Assembly (NCBI GenBank): GCA_039566865.1
Contig: CM076949.1
Location: 21,676,501-21,740,500 of the forward strand
Direction of reading: 5' to 3'
DNA length: 64,000 bases
From: Aurelia coerulea
Lineage: Eukaryota; Cnidaria; Scyphozoa; Semaeostomeae; Ulmaridae
A program made the translations under genes and the position numbers. Shown here piece after piece: positions 45,872-58,450 of the stretch. Every line of letters begins with the position of its first letter. Position 1 is the first letter of the stretch. The notes under the pieces were generated by a model that did no database searches, had not been told where the DNA came from, and saw nothing but the letters and a program-made list of their open reading frames with translations.

Positions 45872-46392
45872 CTAAATCGCAGGGGCGGACTGGCCCGAGT
45901 GGCTAGGTGGCGATCGCCACCCGGGCCCCCTTATAATTTTGAAAAGCGGGCCCTTCATAAAGAGAAATTTTTGAATTTAAGCATAAATCTATAACCATAC
46001 ACGTAAGCTTCGAGAGCTGATTCGAAACAATGGCTATCACGTCTAATGTCTCTGGGCCCCAACCAAATGAACACATCTTCAAGTTGAGTCAGGGCATCTT
46101 TTAACATTATAACTAGCGGGCCATTGGCCCAGTAGGCCCTCTTCCTGGCCCAGTAGTGAAGCAAAAATCCCCAGTTTGGCCCATTAGTTTGAGTCCTTTT
46201 CGTTCAAATTATTTTACAGTTTAACCCCTCTATTGTCAAGCGCCAAAAATTCCTTCCAGTGCAGTTGACATTCATAGTTAGTCAGCCTTAGATGGACCTT
46301 TCTGTTTCAACATTCTAGACGTATTAGATCGAGACCTTGCTATACAATTTACAGAGGAGTCAACCATGAGCCTTCCTTTTCCCCAAACTGGC

Positions 46393-46453
46393 AGAAGGTG
46401 TTGTGGCGCTGTGGTGTAATCCTCTGACTTTGCAGCCAGAACATTCAGGCGGA
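46393..46453 (+). mobile_element. SINE type 1 fragment
   Basis: AAGGTGTTGTGGCGCTGTGG through CAGGCGGA, cut at the CAGTGGCGTGGCC end of the next element. Confidence 0.75.
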
Positions 46454-47045
46454 CAGTGGCGTGGCCACGGGGGGTATGGGGGGCAACTGCCCCCTCCCCA
46501 TTTTTGTCGAAAGATGGTCCTCGAGATTCCTCTAAAACCGAAGAGAAAATAGCTGGGTATGGGTTGGGTAAGAATTTTCCAAGAAATGTAAAATCTTCCT
46601 TTTTAGCACTGGTAAGCATGATACATTTTAAGCCAAAGTGAAAGATTTTTCTTGCAAAATTTTCCTTGTGCTCTGATTCACAGGAAAACTGTTGCAAAAT
46701 GATCAAGGTTTCCTTGTCGCTAAGGGAAGAGTAATTTGCCTCTCTCAGGCTAACTCCATTGTTTTTCATTTATTTTTTTATTTTGGATTGTAAATATAGG
46801 TAATCTGTTAGTAATTTTTAGAAATATTGTAAAGTTTGGCACGGCCCCCTGTAAAGCAATCCTCTCGATTGACGGGGCCACCGTGTAAAAATAATGAAAA
46901 ATGAAAAAATAAATGAAAAGGCAAGCATGATATTAGGAGATGAATTCTAAGCCAAAGTAAAGGGCGTGGCCCTAAAAATTTTCCTGGCCCCCCAGGCTCC
47001 CTCATTCTCGTACCCCTCCCCATTTAATTTCCCCTGGCCACGCCG
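46454..47045. mobile_element. TIR element with CAGTGGCGTGGCCACGGGGG end
   Basis: The left end is mirrored by CCCCTGGCCACGCCGTG at the right. It lies within the larger hAT-like element and interrupts SINE sequence. It contains a LINE-like GGGGCCACCGTGTAAAAATAATG tail. Confidence 0.65.
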
Positions 47046-47050
47046 TGTAA

Positions 47051-47240
47051 GGTGTTGTGGCTCGTTGGTGTAATCCTCTGACTTTGCAGCCAGAAACAGT
47101 CAGGTGGAGTGGGTTCGATACCCGGTAGGACCCCACCATCTGAGGGTCATGACAAGGGGTCGCGGACTCTATTAGGTCTGCTCTATTTCTGCGATCCCAG
47201 CGCTTGGCGCTGAAAAACGCAAATTCACCTTCAGGGCTCG
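47051..47240 (+). mobile_element. tRNA-derived SINE, type 1 (copy)
   Basis: GTGTTGTGGCTCGTTGGTGTAATC, box B GGGTTCGATACCC, GCGATCCCAGCGCTTGGCGC and a CACCTTCA tail. Confidence 0.8.
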
Positions 47241-48167
47241 ATCCCACGTAGGGTCCCACCACTTGAATGTCATAACAAGGGGTTGCGTATTCGATTTGGT
47301 CTTTGCGCAAAATTTACTTAGAAGTAGAATCTAGAAATGTAGAAATATAGATACATCATCATGCAGATTTAAAACGATATATCTCGTCAACTGTCAAATT
47401 CGTTGCAACTGATTCAAGCCTTTAGTAAGCTTAACTTTGCAATGATTCCTCGCTAACGAACGCATTGAGTCATGCAAAAATTCATATCACCTTTTATAAC
47501 AGTACGTGAAATTTGGTTTTTTCAAGTGACCGCACCCAATTAAGGACTGGCCACACCCTACAGGCCCTTGCGCGCCATAACGCCACCCCAGAAAAAAAGT
47601 GCCAGTCCGCCCCTGCTAAATCGTATTGCCATTGCAAATCAAAAGTTTCTGACGTTGCAGACGTTTGATTAATTCAATATTCTTGAAGGATGAGTCCCCC
47701 GTTTTTTGTAATTCAGGTGTCTTCTACAGCAAGCAATTATGCAAATGAGGTATGCACCTACTTTTGATGCAGATAAGCAATGCAAGGTATCATTAACGGT
47801 GAAAACAAGTTGCAGATGAGTAATTAACAGGCGGCTTGCAAGCACCTAAACACGATAATAGACTCTGCATGTCCTAGAAAACTATCAAACATATCACCTA
47901 TGTCAACAGCGTAACAATAACATAAAAATCACAATAGAAATAAAACAAGAAGAAGGAAAATTTGAAATAATTTTATTTTGTTTTTTAATAAGAGAGCCGG
48001 CGGGCTGGAGAAGACAAGACTAACCAAATCTTCTTTTGAGAGAGATGCAAATTTATGGATTCTATAAATAGTTATTCCGGACCTAATATTGACTTTTCAA
48101 ATAATCTAAAGTTGAATTCTTTGATGTTCTGTATTTTGTTGACACAAGAGCGATAAGAAGAAGAAAC

Positions 48168-48262
48168 TTATAAATTGGACAGGCAGATCATTGCAGTTGA
48201 GTATTTCAGTGCTGACAAGCCGGACCGACTGGAGCTGGAGAGCTAACACCTGGAGAGAACTG
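48168..48262 (+). promoter_or_regulatory. Candidate core promoter and non-coding first exon
   Basis: CTTATAAATTGG (TATA-like) is followed about 25 bases later by TCATTGCAGTTGA (initiator-like), a GC-richer stretch, and a strong donor ACTG|GTGAGTCA at 48262/48263. No downstream coding exon could be linked. 47640-49160 is otherwise free of recognised repeats. Confidence 0.3.
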
Positions 48263-49669
48263 GTGAGTCACACTTTTTAGACATCGTTATTTCGTCTTAC
48301 TTTTCATTACATTTGATCTTACTCTCTCGTACCCAAGCCAAAATGTGATTCTTACTTTTTTTCATTATCTTGGAGATTTTATGAATCAAATCTTTAAAAT
48401 GGCTAGTGTAAATGGCTGGGAAACGGCTATTACTCTTTTCTTGGGACTAGATGGCTTTAGAGAAACGTAAGGGACAGTGCGAAATTTATTATATCACATG
48501 GCCGGTGGAGCAGAAACATTCTTACAAAAAATCTGTTCGCCCCGTATGAAATTATTGCAAATAACCAACTGCCCCATCACCATTTCCTTAAAATATGTAT
48601 CTGCCCCGTATTCATGAATAACAGATGTTGTATAGTACCACCGATGAATTGGCTAAAGACCATAACAAAATCAGTTCTTGCCCTTACGAGTCTTTGTCGA
48701 CGAAAAAATTGACTTCGAAGATGAAGAGATATCTCTGATGAATCGTTTTTGCAAACAACTGACAAGGAAATTTTGCCTCATTTTATACACATCCTTCCAA
48801 GAATTTCTCATCTTGCATGATCTCCAATTTTGTCCCCAAAACGAACAATTTTAATTTTATATTTCAAGCTTCATCTTCAGCTTATAAAATGTTGCTGCCC
48901 CATGCAAACTTTTTTCGTAAAAGTGTTGACCCAGTTCTGTACAAGCTTTCAAGTTGCAAATTAATCACTATAAGCCAAATACAACACAAGCTAGCTACGA
49001 TAAACGTTTGCGGTATAAAGACTGTGGGAAGAAGTTTCAAAACGATCCTCTACGCCCCACCGAATTAAATCAATTTGGTTGGTGGATTTAATGCAAAAAG
49101 CAAGGTTCTTCTTAATTAAAACATTGCTAAGACATTGCTCGAAAGCATCTATATGCGTTAATTGGAAAAATTTAGGTTTTCAACAATTCTTTACAAGTTC
49201 TATTTGGTTTGCTCTGAGATAAATAAACTTTGAGAAACAAAACAATAGGATAGGCCGATGCTACTTTTCACTATAGATGTGATTGGCAAACCACTGGGTT
49301 CAGCTGTCGCACAAATTTGAACTTCAAAAACTCAGAACTGCATGAATCCTCAGTGGATTTTCAAGATTATAGTATCTAAAATTAAGTTAAGGTCTTAAGG
49401 ATAGGTTTATCCTGCCACAGAGCCCTTTAGTTTTGTCATTATTTTTTACAATTAAATCAAACGTCGAACAACTTTTCAGGACACCCTGTGAACTAGACTT
49501 CTTTAAAGATTTAACGCCTGTATTGAAATGTCTAGCCTTTAATTTAATCGACGTTGTTTTCAAGAAATGTGGTTTGAACTTGGAAATACAAATGTCTTGG
49601 TTTTTCTCGCGCTAGCAGTGTTCATCTTTGTAGAATGCCTATATTGATACGGATTAATTTACCCACAAA

Positions 49670-49860
49670 CTACATTACAATACTGCAAGGACGATATCAT
49701 GGGGAGCAAAAGACTATAACTATCCTACAGCCATTTCATAAAAAATGTTGAACTTCATGCAATCTGGACCACGATAAAAGTTAGTAGATACTGTGCTAAA
49801 GTCCATCTAACATTAGACGTCAGCAGGTTAGAGCTGCGATACACTCATTGTTGTAAGAAA
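49670..49860 (-). mobile_element. LINE 3' end fragment, minus strand
   Basis: GAGCAAAAGACTATAACTATCC and AACATTAGACGTCAGCAGG match the minus-strand LINE tail at 33592-33950. Confidence 0.5.
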
Positions 49861-50360
49861 CTTGGCCCAAACTCTGTAATTGGAGGTATCAACTGTGTGC
49901 CTAATTCTTCTGGAAAAAGTTTCTTGTGGAGTTTCTTAATCTTTTGCAAAATTGAATTTCACAGTTTATCAAGATTCTTTGATGACTGGTTTTTGAAACA
50001 AGAATTGCAAGAAAAATCAAATCGTAAGCAAAAATGATGCTTTTTAATATTTTCAGGGATGGCAATGCATTCTCTGTTTCAAAACATTTGGCAGCGACCC
50101 ACAACCAAAAATCGAAACATTTCTTAACTTCCAGTTGGCCTTTGACCATTTATACTAGTAGAATTTTGTTGAAGCTAGAACAGTTTCTTATAAGAGGGTT
50201 TCGGAAAAGAAAAATTAGTGTGATTCAAAACGCTGTCACAAGCCAAACTCTTTTGATGTTTTTCGTCCATAATATGCCTGACATCTAGATTAAAACAGAA
50301 TTTACAACAACGAAGAATTAATTCAAGGGACAGGATTTTGCATTTAACAGCAGCTTGAAA

Positions 50361-50715
50361 GCCAGGGGGAGTACATCATTTTTGAATGATACTGGACGTG
50401 CCGCTTGTATGGGGGTGTCATCTGAAATTCCCTACATATGGGTCTCTTTTTAACCACAATTCTGGTAGATGGGTAGCTTTTTGAGAATTTTCTTATCAAT
50501 GAGTCCCATAATGATAATCCGCACCAAACAACTGAAATTTTCTTTTATTTCAAATCGACAAATTCATCCACATGGGTCAGAAAGTTCCTGATATTCATGC
50601 AAATGGGTTCGGAATTCTTGAATATTCTGTCATACGAATGGGTCCTTTTCTCAAAGTCCAGATTCAGGTTGAACCAAGTTCATAACGAAGTTCCCCCCCC
50701 CTTCCCCCTCCTCGT
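50361..50715. mobile_element. Poly-G/C-capped stutter element H5
   Basis: GCCAGGGGGAGTACATC to CCCCCTCCTCGT, with a perfect 8-bp duplication GCTTGAAA. The interior repeats ATGGGTC-containing units. Confidence 0.85.
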
Positions 50716-51034
50716 GCTTGAAAGATCTTAATTAAACGTAATGCACAGTCAGTCAGTTCGAGTATATCCAAATTTTAAGAATATTATAAGAATATTGCTC
50801 AGCCTCAACTCGCATATTTGTGTCTCAATTTCCAGCAGTTTCCTGTTTTGCGATGTTCATAACAATGAACACCTTATTTATGATAAAATGAATTTCTTGT
50901 TTGATTCCTCACTAAAGAGTTGCTGCTTGGATTCTAACTTTTTGTAATGCTCAGCTTATACAGGGTATTTGAGAAAAAATTCAACCCAACTATAAATGAA
51001 AATCTTGGAAAAATGATAAGATTTTAGTAGATGT

Positions 51035-52065
51035 ACCGGGTGTCCCAAAATGATGTATTATCGTTTGATTGCTTATATGCCCATAACCAATGAACCGATT
51101 TTCAAAGAAAAATTATTTTCTCCGATTGCCGAAAGGCTAAAGTGTATTTGAGGATGTTGGTTGTGGTTTAGGCCGATTTCTTCATGTTGAAAAGAAGATC
51201 GATAAACCTGCTCAAATTCAAGCCTTAGATGGCACGAAAAAGAAGCAGCCTTCTTTCCCAGTCAACGTTTTAGATGTGATGCAAAAGGCTGAACATATTT
51301 GTCGTTCAGAGAATAGATGTCGTTCAGAGAATACGAATTCAGTTAATTCTGAGTTCAGAGAATACGAATAGGAGTTCAGCCTTTCGATTCACATCTAAAA
51401 TGTTGACTGGAAAAATAGGCCGTTTCTTTTCATGCCATCTAAAGGGGGGGGGGGGCTTTGGGGTTTCACGGGTTGCGGGTCTGACCAATTTTAGCCCTCG
51501 GGTTTCGGGTTTTACGTCTAAATCGTGCGGGTTTTCGGGTTTTGAGCTGCTCCACGGGTTGCGGGTTTGGCCAATTTTGATGCTCGGGTTTCGGGATTCC
51601 TTTCAAAAATTCCAATGTCTTCGGGTTTTCGAAGTCATTTATTCCCTTTTAGTTAGCTGAGATCGAAAAACCAGCTTCCGAATGCTTGAAACGATGCACA
51701 GAGTGTCAGTGAGAACGAAAATGTCGGAAATAGTCGAAGATTATCACCGAAAATTGAAATTTTGCGTGCCGAAGTGCAATTTCGGGTTTCGAATTTTTTG
51801 CTTGCGGGTTTTCGGGTTTTTGCTAATTTTGGTCCGGGTTTGCGGGTTCTAATACCCCCCAAAGCCCCCCTCCTAAAGCTTGAATTTGAGCAGGTTTATC
51901 GATCTCCTTTTCGACATGACAACGTCGTGGTAAATTCACAACCAACATCTTGAAATACAATTTAGCCTTTAGGCAATCAAATAAAACAAAGTTTTTAAAA
52001 ATCGGCTGATTGGTTATGGACGTGTAAGCAATCAAACAATAATACATCATTTTGGGACACCCGGT
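51035..52065. repeat. MITE family C (copy 3), split by H6
   Basis: ACCGGGTGTCCCAAAATGATG to CATTTTGGGACACCCGGT. Without the insert its length is about 600, matching copies 1 and 2. Confidence 0.9.
51444..51873. mobile_element. Poly-G/C-capped stutter element H6 (nested)
   Basis: A G-run start and CCCAAAGCCCCCCTCC end, flanked by CTAAAG on both sides. The interior is built from CGGGTTTCGGGTTTT repeats, inverted in neither half. Confidence 0.75.
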
Positions 52066-52373
52066 ATTGTATACCATCTGTAAGTACAATCTTTCTTCTA
52101 TCTTATGATATTCAGTTTGGATTATTGATAGAATTGTTAATTTTTTAATTGATATTTTAGTAGGTATGGCCGATTTCAAATACAGCTGTACTGTAAGAGC
52201 AAAATCAACACCTTTTTTGATCATAAAAAATCACGAAACAGATTTTACCGAGAAAGTCCATGCCTAGAAGCACCAGAGATGATGCCCTGAGGCAGGGAAA
52301 AAGCCTATGTACCCCATCTGATGCATCAATCAAGGAAAGTAAGATAAGCACTCGCACAGATGAGTTTTCGTCT

Positions 52374-52968
52374 ACAGGGTGTCCGAAAAAAATGTGCCCT
52401 GTTTGCCTGAAGATTGCAAAAAAACGTCAAAAGATTCTCGCCAAACTTTTGCATGATGTTGCTCTTCAGATATGCAATTAAATTTTGCTGCCATTCCCTT
52501 AAAAATCCATTGAAAAATGATCGAGCTATTATGATCTTCAGGAGGCCAAATTTGCCTGATGACTGAAACCGGCGGTCGGCTATTTTGTCTTACTATTTTG
52601 CAGCGATAAATAGCTTCGTGGATGAAGTGAAACAGCAGCCTCCAGTGTCATAGCTCTCACGAAAATTCGATAATCATCAGAGAGATCAACTGTTTTCGAC
52701 CTCACAGGAACTATTTCTTATCTCACATGAAGCTACTTATCGCTGCAAATTAGTAAGACAAAATAGCCCACCACTGGTTTCATCATCAGGCAAATTTGGT
52801 CTTCCGAAGGTCATAGCTCCATCATTTTGCAACAGATTTTTACAGGGATGGTTGCAAACTTTATTCGAACATCTGAAGAGCAACATCATGTAAAAGCTTG
52901 GCGAGAATCTTCTGCTGTTTTGTCGCAATCTTTAGGCAAACAGGGCACAATTTTTTGGGACACCCTGT
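52374..52968. repeat. MITE family D (copy 3)
   Basis: ACAGGGTGTCCGAAAAAAATG to TTTTTTGGGACACCCTGT, with the conserved CAAAAGATTCTCGCCAAAC arms. Confidence 0.88.
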
Positions 52969-54021
52969 ATGTAAATGTACTATCAATTTCCGGCATCTGG
53001 AATTGGCCATGTACTTCCGAAAACGTAAATTCAATAATGAATAATACAGTTAGTACACCCGATCGGGATATCATTGGAAGAAAGATAGATTGTGCTTTCA
53101 GATGTTATTCATCAAATTGATTCAAATGTCATAATTTCCTGAAGGATCTCGGAAAAATTTGGGTTGCGTGTTTTCTGAAACACCCTGTTTAATCCCTATC
53201 TGTACTGCGCGACTTTTTTTAGGTTCTTTGTACTTGGGGGGGGGGGGGCATTTTTCGCCCCTCTCTTTTTCTCCTAAACTACGAAAGATATAACAATAAG
53301 ATCTACCCATATTGTTCTTTAGACAATTGGGTATTCAAATGTAACAATGAAAATTAATTTGTCACATGATATGCTAGGCAACCGAAGAACTAAGGAAGAT
53401 TGGCAAATTTATACCTTCTTAACCAGAAAAACTCTATTAATCAACCGCTCAACAGATTTTCTCCAAATTTCTTTCAAATAGTAGCAAACACGACATAGTT
53501 CCAAATTATATACCTTTCAAATTTTTTTTTAGTTTCTAATTTTAGCACAATTAGCTTTAAATTAGTCTTTTGTTGCATGGATTTATTTTCATCGCAGGTT
53601 TTTGCAAGTCCTGTCCTTTTATCTGTTAAATATAGACTCAAAATTAATCAAATTAATAAGATGAAGCAAATTAGACATAAAAATTTATATTTTACACTTC
53701 TTTATTAGACAAATGACGTCATAAATGTGAATGACGTCATAGATATTAAATTTTGCTTGCGTCAGCAAATATGAAAATGTATATATGAAATGAAAGTAAT
53801 CATCAAATGCAATCGAATGGTGCATGTTTGAGATCGATCAGACAAACGACACAAAACTGCGAACATATTAAGGTTTTTTGTTGTTGACTACTCTCCAAAT
53901 ATGTTATTACTGTGGTCACATGATCCGAGGTATATATAATGAAATGTTAACAATTTAATTGCCTAGAAATTTGAGTAAAAGTCACCAAAACTGGTGGTTA
54001 TATCTCTTGTCGTTTTAATGT

Positions 54022-54100
54022 AGTGCAGCATCTGGTAGGGGGGGGGGGGGAGTGCAGCATCTGGTAGGGGGGGAACGCCCCCCCCCCCCAGTACGAATAG
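54022..54100. repeat. Tandem 24-base unit with G-runs
   Basis: AGTGCAGCATCTGGTAGGGG occurs twice, followed by GGGGGGGAACGCCCCCCC. It may be a collapsed poly-G-capped element. 53330-54000 holds nothing I recognise. Confidence 0.6.
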
Positions 54101-54604
54101 GGTTAAACTTTTCTGGTGACTTTGGCGGATGCTTCAAAAACCAAGTAGCTTGTAAAAGCACAAATTCAAAGCCATTTTAATACTTTGCGATATATCCAAG
54201 ATTAATTTGGTCTTCGATCGGTGGTATGATCAAATTTTGATGTTTTTATGAAACATTTCTCATTTTGTTGGTTCACGCTGTACAATTTCGTGAACGCTCT
54301 CAAAATTGAACATCATATTTTAAATATTGATTCTATATCTTCTAGTGTGACAGAATCAATACGGTTTTGTCCGGAAAAGGTCTGGAAAAGCGTCTGGAAA
54401 AACAAGACCATTCCTTAATGTTTGTATTGGAATTAGGTGTCAGCAACAGATGAAATGTTTCAACCACACAATTGAAAACTTAATTGACACCGTTTTTTCG
54501 TAACAATTAATTAAAACGCTGACTAGAAACTTCCTAAGTGCAAGGATTCATGCATATCAGGGTACATGAAAATGATTATCGGGGCAAAAAATCTGAATTT
54601 CTCC

Positions 54605-55050
54605 CACGGGGGGGGGGGTTCTTGGCCAAATTTTGGGTAGGGCTCTGCCGCGAGCATCTTCAAAAGGGTACCGTTGGCTAGACTAATTTTTACGAAAATG
54701 GTACCCTTGGCTAGACCAATTTTGACCATTTCCTCGACCAATGTTGTCAAATTAGTGCCAAATATGATATCATGACCGTTTGTTAGACCAATATTGTGAC
54801 AAATGATACCCTTGGCTAGACCAATTTTGACCATTTCCTCGACGAATATTGTCAAATTTGTGCCAAATATGATATCATGACCGTTCGCTAGACCAATATT
54901 GTCAAAAATGATACCCTTGGCTAGACCGTTGCTGGCCAAAATTGCAAAAAAGTATACCCTTGGATAGATTAGGAGTCCGAAAAAGTATACCCTTGCTCGC
55001 GGCACATCCCCAGTTACCTTTACTATGGAAGAACCCCCCCCCCCCCCGTG
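54605..55050. mobile_element. Poly-G/C-capped stutter element H7
   Basis: CACGGGGGG to CCCCCCGTG, with a perfect 8-bp duplication ATTTCTCC. The interior repeats GGTACCCTTGGCTAGACCAA many times; closely related to H1. Confidence 0.92.
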
Positions 55051-55265
55051 ATTTCTCCCAAGTGAAAGGTCTGACACAACTTGACTTGCTACAAGTCCTC
55101 GTTTGCTTTCTATTCGTATTGTCATGGTTTGTAGCTCTTACCGCACCGAAGGGAACCCTTATATAATCAGGGGTGTTTATCTTTATGTTTTAACCTTAAA
55201 CGTTGTATTATATCTATTTTTATATCATAGAACATGTAAATATTTGTAAATATTGTGGCAAATGG

Positions 55266-55296
55266 TACATACATACATACATACATACATACATAA
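55266..55296. repeat. CATA microsatellite
   Basis: Seven ACATAC units abut the left end of a family D element; a shorter ATACATACATGCATGC run is at its right. Confidence 0.85.
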
Positions 55297-55890
55297 AGGG
55301 TGCCCCAAAAAAATTGTGCCCCGTTTGTCTGAAGATTGCAACAAAACGGCAAAAGATTCTCGCCAAACTTTTGCATGATGGTGCTCTTCATATGTTCAAT
55401 TAAAGTTTGCCACCATCCCCGTAAAAATCCGTTGAAAAATGATGGAGCTACGACCTTCAGAAGACCCAATTTGCCTGACGACTGAAACCAGCAGTCGGCC
55501 ATTTTGCCTTACTATTTTTCAGTGATAAGTATCTTCGCGTGAGGTAAGAAATGATTTCAGTGAGGTCAGAAATCGTGGAACTCTCCGAGGATTATCGGAA
55601 TTTTTACGAGAGCTATGACATTGGAGGCTGCTGTTTCATTTTCATTCCATAAAGCTATTTATCGCTGCAAAATAGTAAGACAAAATGGCCGACCGCTGGT
55701 TTCAGTGATCGGGCAAATTTAGTCTACTGAAGGTCATAGCTCCATCATTTTTCAACGGATTTTTATGGGGATGGTTGTAAACTTTAATTGCACATGTGAA
55801 GAGCACCATCATGCAAAAATTTGGCAAGAATCTTTTGCCGTTTTGTTGCAATCTTCAGACAAACGGGGCACATTTTTTGGGACACCCTGT
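55297..55890. repeat. MITE family D (copy 4)
   Basis: AGGGTGCCCCAAAAAAATTG to CATTTTTTGGGACACCCT. Confidence 0.9.
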
Positions 55891-56144
55891 ATATACATAC
55901 ATGCATGCATCCTTGATATTCTACATTACCACAGCAGTTTGTAGCTCAAGATATAAGTGTAGCGATATGAATCTACGCATAGGCTATATGAATACGTCAT
56001 AATGAGATAATCCTTTCCCAATCTAATTTGATTAATTAGCTAACGATTGTAAAGACAGAGTTTGTGGTTGATAAAGTTGGTAACAAGTTATTCTGATAAC
56101 ATAAGCTACATACTATATTTTGCATGGCATTCTAGTAGGTCAAC

Positions 56145-56556
56145 CAAGGGTGTTAGGACACTGATATTTTAATTACGTATTTATTTACCTTGTTTTGATC
56201 TTCGTCTTGTTTTCTTGTCTTGTTTTCTTCTCTGTTTTGTTTCCTCTTGTTGATGTAAATGCCTCGTGTTATTTGAAAATATCTTCCTGTGTCTTAGCGC
56301 GCCTTCGCAGAAGAAAGGTTTCAAACCGCAATGCCATATTAAGTATTTAATATGACATTGCGGTTTGAAACCTTTCTTCTACGAAGAAGGCGCGCTAAGA
56401 CATAGGAATACAAGGAAGATATATTCAAATAACACGAGGCATTTACATCAACAAGAGGAAACAGAACAGAGAAGAAAACAAGACAAGAAAACATGACGAA
56501 GATCAAAACAAGGTAAATAAATACGTAATTAAGATATCCGTGTCCTAACACCCTTG
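56145..56556. repeat. Long near-perfect palindrome
   Basis: CAAGGGTGTTAGGACAC to GTGTCCTAACACCCTTG. Arms of about 200 bases are almost identical and meet around ATTAAGTATTTAAT. The flanks carry a 7-bp duplication GGTCAAC (56138-56144 and 56557-56563). Confidence 0.9.
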
Positions 56557-56915
56557 GGTCAACGAGCGATCGTAGAAAGCTGAATCATCTGTTACCACGG
56601 TTGTTAGAAACTGCTAATAAAAAAGTGCAGAAAATTCTGGTAGAAACGGTTCGTAGTCAATTCGAAGTTAAGAAACTTTTTCAATTTTTGTTAAGAATTG
56701 TAAAGAGTTTTTATCCTCGAACCATCACCATCAACTCAGATTTTTTTATATGATCAATTAAAATACAAACTCAACATCTACTGTGCCTATCATGCGGGAA
56801 TAGCACTATAGGTCATCGGAGTTCCCACCATGAAAGGGACTTACAATTCAAAAATTGCAATACACTAATAGAAAGAACAAAAAAAGAAGAAGTTAATGTC
56901 TGTCTCGCATATTAT

Positions 56916-57788
56916 ACCGGGTGCGCCAAAATAAACTATGCACTTTTGGCAGGCCACGATAAATCGTACACTGGACCGATTTTGAAAATATATCACTTAA
57001 TCTTTAGCAGAAAGCCTGAATTAGATTTTAAGATTTTTTTGCAAATTTTTCCGTTTTCAATTTTTAGAGCTACAGGCGAGTTTCTTAAAATTTTCGTTTT
57101 CGAAAACACTGAAAACGATCAAAAAACGTTGATCAAATTTTCTAAAGGCACATCTTGAATGGACAAAGAGAAAATGTTTTCAGCGTGATTTTGGGATTTG
57201 GAAATTTTCTGCACGAGTGTTATTTCAAATATTGGCTTGTTGCAAAATTCTGTAGTAGTTGCAATAAAGTGCCACCCCAAAAGCCGTCACAAAATCAAAA
57301 ATGTAACAAAACTGCATCTTGCTGGCCCCATGACGCTTCCTCGCTTGTCTTTTAACCCCCTTGATACAGGAACACAGCCTGCACCAAAGCATAAATTCAA
57401 TGACATTACAAATGAAAAGACATTTCTTTATATTCTTGAAAATATTATTACATTTCTCACAAGATAGTACGAACTCTCGCACAGCAGCTTACAATTAGTC
57501 GATTTCTAAATCCCAAATCACCACGAACAAGTTTTCTCTTTGTCCATTCATGTCGATTCTTTGGAAAGCTTGATCGACGTTTTTTGATCTTTTCTCAGTG
57601 TTTTCGAAACAAAAATTTTAAGAAACTCGCTTGTAGCTCTAAAAACTGAAAACAGAAAAATTTGCAAAAAATCCTAGAATCTAATTCAGGCCTTCTACTA
57701 AAGATCAAGTCATAAATCTTCAGAATCGGTCTTGTGTACGATTTATCGTAGCCTGCCAAAAGTGCATAGTTTATTTTGGTGCACCCGT
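56916..57788. repeat. MITE family B (copy 4, enlarged)
   Basis: ACCGGGTGCGCCAAAATAAAC to GTTTATTTTGGTGCACCCGT. It is about 400 bases longer than copy 1 because of a non-palindromic middle (57200-57470) with no recognised coding content. Confidence 0.88.
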
Positions 57789-58049
57789 GTAATATTCCGT
57801 TTATACCGAGGTGGTTGGCTAGGCTAAAATGAAGAGACGTGCGTCCTCTACAGCAAATCAAAGGTTACTCATTTAACAACACGTGTTCATGAAGTGCCTG
57901 CCTTAGGGGGCCTGGGACCTACTCCATTACAACCCGGTATAATCTTTGTTTATAATTTGATTCTTTCTTTTAAATCTTAGTTTAAAAAAATAGTCCTCCG
58001 TGACCTTTGATAAAATGTGAAGCTCAGTTTCATGACTGATCAAGAAACT

Positions 58050-58450
58050 CTGCCAAAAGAAACTCTTACTATAACAATTGGGTCTTATGTAAGAAACTCT
58101 ATTACGACAATCACACCCAAGTTTCTTACAAAAATGAGTTTACCCTTATGTGATTGCGTCATTTGTCTTTAACGCTTTTCAAAGTCGCCATTCTCAAATA
58201 GATTCCTGATTTTTGAGAGATTCTTGAATTTTGGATGGTCTAGGATGATCTAGACTGGTTGAACTTTGTAGCAAAAATATCACTGCCCTCTACATCTTGG
58301 TTCAAAAAGCAGTCTTCTGTGAAGAAGGTCATTTTTATGAATAATTAAGAAACTCCATCAAAAGAATCTTATGTAAGACGCAATCTTATGTAAGAATCTC
58401 AATTACGACAATCAGAGCCAAGTTTCTTATTAATGACTAGACGTCATTTG
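58050..58450. repeat. Degenerate family J relative
   Basis: Repeated CTTATGTAAGAAACTC and CAAGTTTCTTA motifs without clear terminal repeats. Confidence 0.45.

Larger units (their letters stand above)
45880..47615. mobile_element. hAT-like element with nested insertions
   Basis: CAGGGGCGGACTGGC to GCCAGTCCGCCCCTG, flanked by a perfect 8-bp duplication CTAAATCG (45872-45879 and 47616-47623). Inside are SINE fragments and a second TIR element. No intact transposase frame is seen in it. Confidence 0.9.

Noticed and set aside
51400..51862. Frames with repeated Gly/Phe/Arg in the CGGGTTT array
   Set aside because: Tandem DNA repeat of element H6, nested in a MITE; not conserved coding.
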